From the NCBI GenBank assembly GCA_030646715.1, contig JAUSLJ010000033.1, positions 372,001 to 436,000 of the forward strand: DNA of 64,000 bases. Direction: 5' to 3'. The notes beneath the pieces are model-generated. The model saw nothing but the letters and a program-made list of their open reading frames with translations. It was not told the DNA's origin and did no database searches. Made by a program: the position numbers and the translations under genes. Shown here piece by piece: positions 18,945-27,339 of this stretch; positions within the stretch are counted from its first letter, which is position 1, and every line of letters starts with the position of its first letter. This stretch comes from Agitococcus sp. Lineage in GTDB: Bacteria > Pseudomonadota > Gammaproteobacteria > Pseudomonadales > Moraxellaceae.

Positions 18945-19092
18945 GTCTTAAATTCCGACATACGCCTTTATAACTAGAACTAGCCTCGTCCTTTGGCGTG
19001 TCAATCTTCATCCTCTGGCGAATATCGCATCCACTCAAGCCCTCGTATTCTGAAAGCCATAAAAAAGTTTGCTGGCAGGGCGCGGAGGCTAT

Positions 19093-22000
19093 ATGAGTCA
19101 TTTTATTGATCGGTTGAAGTTTTTTTCTCAGGTGAAAGAAACCTTTGCTGAGGGTCATGGGGCAGTGGTCAATGAAGACCGCAAATGGGAAAACGGTTAC
19201 CGTAGTCGTTGGCAACATGACAAAATTGTCCGTTCGACTCATGGCGTTAACTGCACGGGTTCGTGTTCGTGGAAAATCTACGTTAAAAACGGCCTGATTA
19301 CGTGGGAAACCCAACAAACCGATTATCCGCGCACCCGTCCTGATTTACCCAACCATGAGCCGCGTGGTTGTCCGCGTGGTGCCAGTTATTCGTGGTATGT
19401 CTATTCGGCACAACGGGTCAAATATCCGATGGTTCGTGGCCGTTTAATGGCGATGTGGCGTGAAGAACGTTTAACCAAAAGCCCGATTGACGCATGGATT
19501 GCCATTAGCCAAAACCCCGAAAAAGCCAAGTCCTATAAATCCATTCGTGGTTTAGGTGGTTTTGTCCGTGCTAATTGGGACGAAGTGACTGAAATTATCG
19601 CTGCCGCCAACGCCTTCACAGTGAAAAAATTTGGTCCCGACCGTGTTGTTGGTTTTTCGCCGATTCCTGCAATGTCGATGGTCAGTTATGCCGCAGGTTC
19701 ACGTTATTTGAGTTTGATTGGTGGTGTACCGCTATCGTTTTATGATTGGTATTGCGATTTACCGCCTTCTAGTCCACAAGTGTGGGGCGAGCAAACAGAC
19801 GTTCCTGAATCAGCGGATTGGTATAACGCCACCTATTTAATGGTGTGGGGTTCTAACGTGCCGCAAACACGGACACCCGATGCCCATTTCTATACCGAAG
19901 TGCGTTACAAAGGCACTAAAACGGTGGCAGTGTCGTCCGATTATGGCGAGATGGTGAAGTTTGGTGATATTTGGTTAGCCCCCAAACAAGGTACAGATGC
20001 GGCGTTAGCGATGGCGATGGGTCATGTCATTCTCAACGAGTTTCATCTGAAAAGCCAGTCACAATATTTCAAAGATTACGTCAAACAATACACTGACTTC
20101 CCGATGTTGGTGATGTTGCAAAAACAAGGCGACTATTATGCGCCAGACCATTTTTTACGCGCCTCGCACTTAGCCAATAACTTAGGCGAAGCCAATAATC
20201 CTGCATGGAAAACCCTGCAAGTCGATGATGTCAGCGGCAATATTGTTGCCCCGAATGGCACCATTGGCTTTCGTTGGGGTGAGCAAGGCGAAAAAGTCGG
20301 TCGCTGGAATTTAGAGCTAAAAGATGGTGGCAACTTAAATAAAGTGGATCCGCGTTTATCTTTAGTTGATAGCCGTGATGATTTACTCGAAGTCGGTTTT
20401 AGCTACTTTGGCGGCGTTGATGCTAAAGATGTGTTAGTACGTCGTGTGCCTGTGAAAAAAGTCACTTTAGCCGATGGCTCAAGCTGTTATGTCACCACCG
20501 TTTTTGATTTAACACTGGCCAATTATGGCGTTGACCGTGGCTTAGGTGGCGGTAATGTCGCATCAAGTTATGACCAAGACATTCCGTACACACCTGCATG
20601 GCAAGAAAAACATACCGGGGTAAAAGCCGCTGATGTCATTATGGTGGCGCGTGAGTTTGCCGAAAATGCCGACAAAACGCATGGCAAGTCAATGGTGATT
20701 GTGGGCGCGGCCTTAAACCATTGGTATCACAACGACATGATTTATCGCGGCATTATCAATATGTTGATGATGTGTGGTTGTGTCGGTCAGTCGGGTGGCG
20801 GTTGGGCGCATTATGTCGGTCAAGAAAAACTACGGCCACAGTTTGGTTGGGCTCCATTAGCCTTTGCCACAGATTGGGTGAAACCACCCCGTCAAATGAA
20901 CGGCACTTCGTTCTTTTATGCCCATACCAGCCAATGGCGACATGAAAAACTGCATATAGACGAAATTCTTGCGCCGACCGCTAACCGTGCCAAATACGGC
21001 AATATGTCGCTGATTGACTTAAACGCCAAATCAGAACGCATGGGCTGGTTGCCTTCTGCGCCACAGTTAGAAACTAATCCGCTGGATATTCCGTTAATGG
21101 CGGAACAAGCAGGCCAAGACACCATCACGTATGCTGTTGAGCAAATCAAAGCAGGCAAAATCAAGTTTTCTTGCGATGACCCCGATAACCCCAATAACTT
21201 CCCGCGCAATATGTTTGTTTGGCGGTCGAATATTTTAGGTTCGTCAGGCAAAGGCCATGAGTACTTCTTGAAGTATTTACTCGGCACGCAAAACGCGGTT
21301 TTTGGTGATGAAAAGCAAGCCATCAAACCGACTGATATTGTCTATCGTGAGGCCGCTGAAGGTAAATTGGACTTATTGGTGGTACTGGATTTCCGTATGT
21401 CCACCACCTGTTTGTATGGCGATATTGTCTTGCCAACGGCCACTTGGTACGAAAAAGACGACTTAAATACATCGGATATGCACCCGTTTATTCATCCTTT
21501 ATCGGAAGCCGTGCAACCGTTATGGGAATCAAAAAGCGATTGGGAAATTTACAAAGCCATCGCCAAAAAATTCTCGGAGTTAGCGGGCGATTATTTGGGG
21601 ACTCGTAAAGATTTAGTGCTGACCCCGTTAATGCACGATACCCCAGCCGAACTCGGCCAACCCCTAGAGCCTAAAGACTGGAAGCTCGGTGAATGTGAGC
21701 CAATACCGGGCAAAACCATGCCCAATATGACCGTCGTTGAGCGTAACTATGGTGATGTCTATAAAAAATTCACCTCCATCGGGCCACTACTCGACAAGCA
21801 AGGTAATGGCGGGAAAGGCATTAATTGGGATACCAAACACGAAGTCCGCGAAATTGGTGACTTGAATCGTTTAGTCACCGAAGAAGGCGTGTCTAAAGGT
21901 CGGCCAAAAATCGAAAGTGCGATTGATGCAGCAGAAATGATTTTAACCTTTGCCCCTGAAACCAATGGCCATGTCGCGGTGAAAGCATGGGAGGCTTTGG

Positions 22001-22815
22001 GCAAAATAACGGGCTTAGAGCATACCCATTTAGCGGTGGGTCGCGAGCATGACAAAATTCGTTTTCGTGATGTGCAAGCGCAACCACGGAAAATTATCTC
22101 CGCGCCCACTTGGTCGGGTTTAGAGTCCGAAGAAGTCAGCTATAACGCAGGTTATACCAACGTCCACGAGTTAATTCCTTGGCGTACCTTAACGGGTCGG
22201 CAGCAGTTTTATCAAGACCATCGCTGGATGTTAGATTTTGGCGAGCATTTGTGTGTTTATAAACCTGCCATCGACACTAAAACCATCGCCCCCGTGATTG
22301 ATAAATTGGGCAATGGCAACAAGCAACTGGTGTTGAACTGGATTACGCCGCATCAAAAATGGGGCATTCACTCCACCTATTCCGACAATTTACGGATGTT
22401 GACCTTGTCGCGTGGTGGCCCTCATGTCTGGATTTCGGAAGAAGAAGCGCAAGAAACAGGCATTGTCGATAACGATTGGGTCGAAGTCTATAACGTCAAC
22501 GGCACATTAACGGCGCGTGTAGTGGTATCGCAACGTGTGCCGCGTGGGATGTGTTTGATGTATCACGCCCAAGAAAAAATTATCAACGTGCCGGGTGCAG
22601 AAACCTCAGGATTCCGTGGCGGTATTCATAACTCCGTGACACGGACAGTCACTAAACCGACCCACATGATTGGCGGTTATGCCCAGTTAGCCTACGGCTT
22701 TAACTACTACGGCACTGTCGGTTCAAACCGTGATGAATACATCGTCTTAAGAAAAATGAACAAAGTGGATTGGTTAGAAGGGCCATTGGACGAGGAAGCT
22801 CATAAAAAATCCTAA
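19093..22815 (+). CDS. narG: Respiratory nitrate reductase alpha subunit
   Basis: A 1240-residue catalytic subunit of the membrane-bound quinol-nitrate reductase, facing the cytoplasm. It aligns to E. coli NarG along its whole length. Cofactor ligands are present: FS0 [4Fe-4S] ligands His50, Cys54, Cys58 and Cys93 (THGVNCTGSCSW and HEPRGCPRG), and the molybdenum-ligand Asp222 in YDWYCDLP. It carries a bis-MGD cofactor and reduces nitrate to nitrite. There is no twin-arginine signal, as expected. The ATG at 19093 follows GGAGG (19084-19088); an upstream in-frame ATG at 19069 is rejected. A 120-base gap with a hairpin separates it from narH. Confidence 0.99.
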   Translation: MSHFIDRLKFFSQVKETFAEGHGAVVNEDRKWENGYRSRWQHDKIVRSTHGVNCTGSCSWKIYVKNGLITWETQQTDYPRTRPDLPNHEPRGCPRGASYSWYVYSAQRVKYPMVRGRLMAMWREERLTKSPIDAWIAISQNPEKAKSYKSIRGLGGFVRANWDEVTEIIAAANAFTVKKFGPDRVVGFSPIPAMSMVSYAAGSRYLSLIGGVPLSFYDWYCDLPPSSPQVWGEQTDVPESADWYNATYLMVWGSNVPQTRTPDAHFYTEVRYKGTKTVAVSSDYGEMVKFGDIWLAPKQGTDAALAMAMGHVILNEFHLKSQSQYFKDYVKQYTDFPMLVMLQKQGDYYAPDHFLRASHLANNLGEANNPAWKTLQVDDVSGNIVAPNGTIGFRWGEQGEKVGRWNLELKDGGNLNKVDPRLSLVDSRDDLLEVGFSYFGGVDAKDVLVRRVPVKKVTLADGSSCYVTTVFDLTLANYGVDRGLGGGNVASSYDQDIPYTPAWQEKHTGVKAADVIMVAREFAENADKTHGKSMVIVGAALNHWYHNDMIYRGIINMLMMCGCVGQSGGGWAHYVGQEKLRPQFGWAPLAFATDWVKPPRQMNGTSFFYAHTSQWRHEKLHIDEILAPTANRAKYGNMSLIDLNAKSERMGWLPSAPQLETNPLDIPLMAEQAGQDTITYAVEQIKAGKIKFSCDDPDNPNNFPRNMFVWRSNILGSSGKGHEYFLKYLLGTQNAVFGDEKQAIKPTDIVYREAAEGKLDLLVVLDFRMSTTCLYGDIVLPTATWYEKDDLNTSDMHPFIHPLSEAVQPLWESKSDWEIYKAIAKKFSELAGDYLGTRKDLVLTPLMHDTPAELGQPLEPKDWKLGECEPIPGKTMPNMTVVERNYGDVYKKFTSIGPLLDKQGNGGKGINWDTKHEVREIGDLNRLVTEEGVSKGRPKIESAIDAAEMILTFAPETNGHVAVKAWEALGKITGLEHTHLAVGREHDKIRFRDVQAQPRKIISAPTWSGLESEEVSYNAGYTNVHELIPWRTLTGRQQFYQDHRWMLDFGEHLCVYKPAIDTKTIAPVIDKLGNGNKQLVLNWITPHQKWGIHSTYSDNLRMLTLSRGGPHVWISEEEAQETGIVDNDWVEVYNVNGTLTARVVVSQRVPRGMCLMYHAQEKIINVPGAETSGFRGGIHNSVTRTVTKPTHMIGGYAQLAYGFNYYGTVGSNRDEYIVLRKMNKVDWLEGPLDEEAHKKS

Positions 22816-22850
22816 TCCCGATGGCTTGCACATTGTACCGCAAGGTCGGT

Positions 22851-22902
22851 GAGCGGAGTCGAACTGTAGCGGGCGTGACGTTCACGCCCTTGAGAGCTAC
22901 AG
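22851..22902. repeat. REP-like repeat and hairpin between narG and narH
   Basis: Bases 22851-22863 repeat the 13-base core found as an inverted pair at 47413-47460. Right after it, 22864-22902 folds into a long hairpin: outer 7-bp arms 22864-22870 and 22896-22902, inner perfect 8-bp arms around a 3-base loop, with a 6-base bulge on one side. No T tract follows, so it is not a typical terminator. It could modulate the narG to narH mRNA ratio or stability. Confidence 0.65.
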
Positions 22903-22935
22903 CGTTCTAACCAAAAAATTGCATGAGGTTTTATT

Positions 22936-24477
22936 ATGAAAATTAGAGCGCAGATTGGCATGGTGCTAAATCTCGACAAATGTATTGGCTGTCATACTTG
23001 TTCAGTGACTTGTAAAAACGTCTGGACAAGTCGTGATGGTATGGAATACGCGTGGTTTAACAACGTCGAAACTAAGCCAGGTATTGGCTACCCGAAAGAA
23101 TGGGAAAATCAGGACAAATGGAATGGCGGTTGGGTACGCAAGGGCAACGGTAAAATTGTACCAAGACAAGGCGGCAAGCTAAAAATTCTCGCCAATATTT
23201 TTGCCAACCCGAACTTGCCCGAAATAGATGATTATTACGAGCCGTTTACTTTTGATTACGAGCATCTGCAAAAAGCACCCTTATCAAAAACGCCGCCAAC
23301 CGCCCGTCCCATTTCTGTCATTACGGGCAAGAAGATGGAAAAAATCGTCTGGGGGCCAAACTGGGAAGATGATTTAGGTGGCGAGTTTTCTTCGCGTAGC
23401 CGTGATAAATGTTTTGATGATATTCAAAAAGAGATTTATTCGACCTTTGAAAATACCTTCATGATGTATTTGCCGCGCTTATGTGAGCATTGCTTAAATC
23501 CAACGTGTGTGGCGAGTTGTCCTTCAGGTTCAATTTACAAAAGGGAAGAGGATGGCATTGTCTTGGTTGACCAAGATAAATGTCGCGGCTGGCGTATGTG
23601 TGTGTCGGGTTGCCCGTACAAAAAGATTTATTACAACTGGAGCAGCGGGAAAGCCGAAAAATGCACCTTCTGTTATCCGCGCATTGAAGCAGGGCAGCCA
23701 ACGGTTTGTTCGGAAACTTGTGTCGGTCGGATTCGTTATTTAGGCGTCTTGCTGTACGACGCAGATTTAATTGAACACGCGGCTTCCACTGCCAACGAGC
23801 AGGACTTATACGAAGAACAATTAAAAATGTTCTTAGACCCGCATGATCCAGAAGTGATTGCTGAAGCGCGTCGGCAAGGCATTCCTGAAAACTGGTTAGA
23901 GTCGGCAAAAAAATCACCTGTTTATAAAATGGCGGTTGATTGGAAAGTGGCTTTTCCTCTACATCCTGAATATCGCACCTTGCCGATGGTTTGGTACATC
24001 CCACCATTATCACCGATTCAAAATGCCGCTGAACGCGGTGAAATGGGGATGAATGGCATTATTCCTGATGTCAAATCGTTGCGTATTCCTGTCAAGTATT
24101 TAGCCAATTTGTTGACCGCAGGCAAAGAGCAACCCATCACCCATGCTTTAGAGCGGATGCTGGCGATGCGTGCCTATATGCGCGGCAAACACGTCGATAA
24201 AGTTGAAAATTTTGGCGTGTTACGTCATGTCGGCCTGACTAAAGCTTTGGTCGAAGATATGTATCACATCATGGCCATTGCCAACTACGAAGACCGTTTT
24301 GTTGTGCCCAGTTCGCATAAAGAAATGGTCGAAGACAGCTTTAACGAAAAAGGCAGTTGTGGTTTCACCTTTGGTAACGGCTGTTCGGGTGGCGTGTCTG
24401 GTGGTTCATTGTTTGGCAAAAAACCTGAAGGTTCGGTGGTTTTTGTCGAAATGCCTAAATCACGCGCACCGCGCTAG
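22936..24477 (+). CDS. narH: Respiratory nitrate reductase beta subunit
   Basis: A 513-residue iron-sulfur protein that passes electrons from the NarI hemes to NarG. Four cysteine groups are intact: CIGCHTCSVTCKN near the start, CEHCLNPTCVASCP, CRGWRMCVSGCP and CTFCYPRIEAGQPTVCSETC. The Trp of CRGW replaces a Cys, the hallmark of the single [3Fe-4S] centre (FS4) of NarH, so the set is three [4Fe-4S] plus one [3Fe-4S]. RBS GAGG at 22925-22928 is well placed. Length is that of E. coli NarH. The stop codon overlaps the narJ RBS. Confidence 0.99.
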   Translation: MKIRAQIGMVLNLDKCIGCHTCSVTCKNVWTSRDGMEYAWFNNVETKPGIGYPKEWENQDKWNGGWVRKGNGKIVPRQGGKLKILANIFANPNLPEIDDYYEPFTFDYEHLQKAPLSKTPPTARPISVITGKKMEKIVWGPNWEDDLGGEFSSRSRDKCFDDIQKEIYSTFENTFMMYLPRLCEHCLNPTCVASCPSGSIYKREEDGIVLVDQDKCRGWRMCVSGCPYKKIYYNWSSGKAEKCTFCYPRIEAGQPTVCSETCVGRIRYLGVLLYDADLIEHAASTANEQDLYEEQLKMFLDPHDPEVIAEARRQGIPENWLESAKKSPVYKMAVDWKVAFPLHPEYRTLPMVWYIPPLSPIQNAAERGEMGMNGIIPDVKSLRIPVKYLANLLTAGKEQPITHALERMLAMRAYMRGKHVDKVENFGVLRHVGLTKALVEDMYHIMAIANYEDRFVVPSSHKEMVEDSFNEKGSCGFTFGNGCSGGVSGGSLFGKKPEGSVVFVEMPKSRAPR

Positions 24478-24487
24478 GAGCAACACC

Positions 24488-25153
24488 ATGAACATGACCA
24501 ACAAGAGCAAGCTATTTAATGTGTATTCGTGTTTGCTGACCTATCCCGATGATGAGTTATTAGCGGCATTACCCGCAATAACCACCACCCTAGAGGCAGC
24601 AGACGCGCTTGCAACCGTTCAGCCGTTAGTAGACTTATTACAGTCGAATGACCTGATTAGTTTGCAAGAAAACTATGTTGCCACTTTTGACCGTACGCCC
24701 TCGCACTCGTTACACATCTTTGAACATGTGCATGGTGAGTCGCGTGATCGAGGCCAAGCGATGGTCGATTTAGTCGATGAATATCGCAATGCAGGATTTG
24801 ATGTCGTTGATAGCGAACTGCCCGATTATGTACCGTTGTTTTTAGAGTTTTTAAGCCTCTTAGACAGCGAAAAAGCCTTAGCGTTGCTTGACGATGCTGT
24901 TCACGTCTTGGCGCATATTGGCAAAAACTTAGAGCGCAACGAAAGCCCCTATCAAGGAATATTTACCGCCTTAGAAGCTTTAGCGCGTGTTGAAGCGGGG
25001 GCGATGAAGTTTGAAGCGCCACGCGATATGGACGAGGCAATGGTGATGTTTGGCACGACGGCCGACGGTTGCGAACCGTTACTAAATAAAAAGCCACAAG
25101 CGGCACAAGCCGTCAAATTTTACACTCAACCTGTGGTTAAAGGTGCGTGTTAG
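24488..25153 (+). CDS. narJ: Nitrate reductase assembly chaperone NarJ
   Basis: A 221-residue all-alpha protein of the TorD/DmsD family. It binds apo-NarG and holds it until the molybdenum cofactor and FS0 are inserted, and is not part of the final enzyme. Motifs typical of NarJ are seen: LLTYPDDELL near the start, SLHIFEHVHGESRDRGQAM and ELPDYVPLFLEFLS. The start at 24488 is set by AGGAGC, which overlaps the narH stop; the open frame runs upstream to 24278 inside narH but that part is only a shadow. Confidence 0.97.
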   Translation: MNMTNKSKLFNVYSCLLTYPDDELLAALPAITTTLEAADALATVQPLVDLLQSNDLISLQENYVATFDRTPSHSLHIFEHVHGESRDRGQAMVDLVDEYRNAGFDVVDSELPDYVPLFLEFLSLLDSEKALALLDDAVHVLAHIGKNLERNESPYQGIFTALEALARVEAGAMKFEAPRDMDEAMVMFGTTADGCEPLLNKKPQAAQAVKFYTQPVVKGAC

Positions 25154-25164
25154 GAGCTAGGGCA

Positions 25165-25851
25165 ATGAATGAATATCTCAATCACTTCTTTTTTGGCATT
25201 TATCCGTATATTGCCATGTCGGTCTTTTTGCTTGGCTCGTTAGCACGCTTTGAACGCGAGCAATACACATGGAAAAGTGACTCAAGCCAATTACTGAAGC
25301 GTGGGCAATTGCGTTGGGGCAGTAACCTGTTTCACTTGGGTATTATCGCCTTGTTTTTTACCCATTTAGTCGGTTTGCTAACGCCATTGGCAGTGTTTCA
25401 TGCCTTTGGTATTACCGTGCAAATGAAACAAATGATGGCCATTGTCGGTGGTTTAAGTTTAGGTTTGGTGTGTTTGGGCGGTTTGTTAATTTTGATTCAT
25501 CGTCGTGCGACTGAACCACGTATTCGCGCCAATACTAAATGGACAGACTGGCTAACCGTATTGTGGATTTTACTGACCTTGTTGTTGGGTTTGGCGACTA
25601 TTCCTGTGTCTATGCAGCATAGCGATGGTCATACCATGTTGGCATTAATGGATTGGGCAAAACATTTGGTCACGCTGCAAAGCGATGCACCGCTGTATAT
25701 GTTGGCCGTGCCTGCCATTTATAAATTACACATGGTGGTGGGGATGACACTGTTTATCATCTTCCCGTTTACCCGTTTGGTTCATGCGTTTAGTGGTTTT
25801 GCGGCGGTGGGTTATGTCACTCGCTCATGGCAATTAGTGCGGAGAAAATAA
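25165..25851 (+). CDS. narI: Respiratory nitrate reductase gamma subunit (cytochrome b)
   Basis: A 228-residue membrane protein with five transmembrane helices that oxidises quinol on the periplasmic side and anchors NarGH. The four heme-ligand histidines have counterparts: SNLFHLGI and FFTHLVG in the second helix, and YKLHMVVGM and RLVHAF in the last. The start at 25165 is preferred because GGAG at 25153-25156 precedes it by 8 bases; an earlier start at 25147 would overlap narJ. The N-terminus NEYLNHFFFGIYPYIAM is close to E. coli NarI. Confidence 0.98.
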   Translation: MNEYLNHFFFGIYPYIAMSVFLLGSLARFEREQYTWKSDSSQLLKRGQLRWGSNLFHLGIIALFFTHLVGLLTPLAVFHAFGITVQMKQMMAIVGGLSLGLVCLGGLLILIHRRATEPRIRANTKWTDWLTVLWILLTLLLGLATIPVSMQHSDGHTMLALMDWAKHLVTLQSDAPLYMLAVPAIYKLHMVVGMTLFIIFPFTRLVHAFSGFAAVGYVTRSWQLVRRK

Positions 25852-25853
25852 TC

Positions 25854-26606
25854 ATGGCGATTACTGTCAATGGCATCGAAATCACCGATGCCGCAATTGA
25901 AGAAGAAATTGGCTATCATCAAGCCGCAGCGCATCCCACCCAGTCAGCGGTGCAAGAGTTAATTTTGCAAACCCTGTTGCAGCAAGAAGTGATTGCGAAG
26001 GGTTTGCAAGTGGATATGGACAACGAAGTGTCATTATTGGATGCGTTGTTAGCCAGTGAGGCGAACTTACCCGTTGTTGATGACGCCAGTTGTCGGCAAT
26101 GGTTTAGCCAACACCGCGAGCAATATCGCACTCCTGATTTAGTCGCTGCCAGTCATATTTTATTTCAAGTGACGGAGTCGGTTAATTTAGAGTTGTTACG
26201 CGCCAAAGCGGAAAGTGTGTTAACCGAAATTCGCCAAGACCCTAAACGTTTTGGTGAATGTGCGGCCTTATATTCTAATTGTCCATCGGCAGCTGTTGGC
26301 GGTAGTTTAGGGCAGTTACAACGGGGCGAAACAGTGCCTGAGTTCGAGAAGATTATTTTTCGATTACCGCCGTCTGAAGTTTGCCCGTACTTAGTGGAAA
26401 CGCGCTTTGGTTTGCATATTATTCGTGTCGATCAACGTGTAGATGGCGAGTTATTACCCTATGATGCCGTGCGTCAGCATATCGCCACCTTTTTAACCGA
26501 AGCCAGTTTAGCGCGTGCTCAACATCAATATTTACAATTATTGGTCGGCAAAGCCGATATTCAAGGCTTTGATATGGTTGGTGAAACCAGTCCTTTGGTT
26601 CAGTAG
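25854..26606 (+). CDS. Parvulin-type peptidyl-prolyl isomerase in the nar operon
   Basis: A 250-residue PpiC/SurA-like protein, with an N-terminal helical part (1-95) and a parvulin domain about 100-205: AASHILFQV, then AVGGSLGQLQRGETVPEF and FGLHIIRVD. It has no signal peptide, so it is cytoplasmic, where NarG and NarH mature. The same gene sits after narI in Pseudomonas aeruginosa and other denitrifiers, which supports a role in folding the reductase, although this is not shown in the sequence. RBS GGAGAAAA lies at the end of narI, two bases before the start. Confidence 0.92.
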   Translation: MAITVNGIEITDAAIEEEIGYHQAAAHPTQSAVQELILQTLLQQEVIAKGLQVDMDNEVSLLDALLASEANLPVVDDASCRQWFSQHREQYRTPDLVAASHILFQVTESVNLELLRAKAESVLTEIRQDPKRFGECAALYSNCPSAAVGGSLGQLQRGETVPEFEKIIFRLPPSEVCPYLVETRFGLHIIRVDQRVDGELLPYDAVRQHIATFLTEASLARAQHQYLQLLVGKADIQGFDMVGETSPLVQ

Positions 26607-26623
26607 TAGCACGGAGAGCCTAA

Positions 26624-27304
26624 ATGCAAGACATCGAACGTTTTCTTTTAGGCTTTCGCCAATTTCAGCAACGGCTATTTGGTATTGAACATGACCGATT
26701 TGCCGACATCAAACAAGGTCAACACCCACAAACTTTAGTCGTCGCCTGTTCGGACTCGCGTGTTGATCCTGCGATTTTAACCGAAAGTCATTTGGGCGAT
26801 ATGTTCGTCGTGCGTAATGTCGCCAACCTAGTACCGCCGTGTGAACAAAGCGAGGCAAATCAAGGTGTCAGTGCCGCTATTCAATTTGGCGTGTGTCAGT
26901 TGCAAGTGAAACAAATTATTGTCTTAGGCCACGCGCATTGTGGCGGTATCAACGCCTTAATGCACGGACGTGGTGAGCAAGTGGCGGCTGATGATTATTT
27001 AGGTAAATGGGTACGCATTGCCGAGCCAGCAAGAGTCCAAGTCAAACAAGCCTTGTCTCATAAAACCATCGAAGAAAAATGCAAAGCCTGTGAAATGGCG
27101 GCTATTTTAGTGTCCTTGGATAACTTAATGAGTTTTCCTTTTATTGCTGAACGTGTGGCCGCAAAAACACTGACGCTTTATGGTTGGTATTTTGATATAG
27201 ATGCAGGCTCGTTAACAGGTTATGACCCGCAATCAGGTTCGTTTCGTTCACTAGTAGCGTCCTTAGATAAAAAAGCGGTCACAGGCCATGATTTGACGTG
27301 GTAG
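26624..27304 (+). CDS. Beta-class carbonic anhydrase
   Basis: A 226-residue cytosolic enzyme that interconverts CO2 and bicarbonate. Zinc ligands and catalytic dyad are present: CSDSRVDP (Cys, Asp-Arg) and HAHCGG (His, Cys), with VVRNVANLVPP and GVCQLQVKQIIVLG typical of the bacterial CynT/CA1 type. RBS GGAGAG is well placed, and the gene lies 17 bases after the parvulin gene and 35 before narX, all same strand. Its place inside a nitrate-respiration operon is unusual and suggests a demand for bicarbonate, or pH balance, during nitrate respiration; this is inference. Confidence 0.94.
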   Translation: MQDIERFLLGFRQFQQRLFGIEHDRFADIKQGQHPQTLVVACSDSRVDPAILTESHLGDMFVVRNVANLVPPCEQSEANQGVSAAIQFGVCQLQVKQIIVLGHAHCGGINALMHGRGEQVAADDYLGKWVRIAEPARVQVKQALSHKTIEEKCKACEMAAILVSLDNLMSFPFIAERVAAKTLTLYGWYFDIDAGSLTGYDPQSGSFRSLVASLDKKAVTGHDLTW

Positions 27305-27339
27305 TTTGGTAAATGCTCGAAATAAAAAGATAAGCCATT

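Noticed and set aside
20916-21326. 136-codon minus-strand frame inside narG
   Set aside because: It lies opposite one of the most conserved genes of the window and has no family signs.
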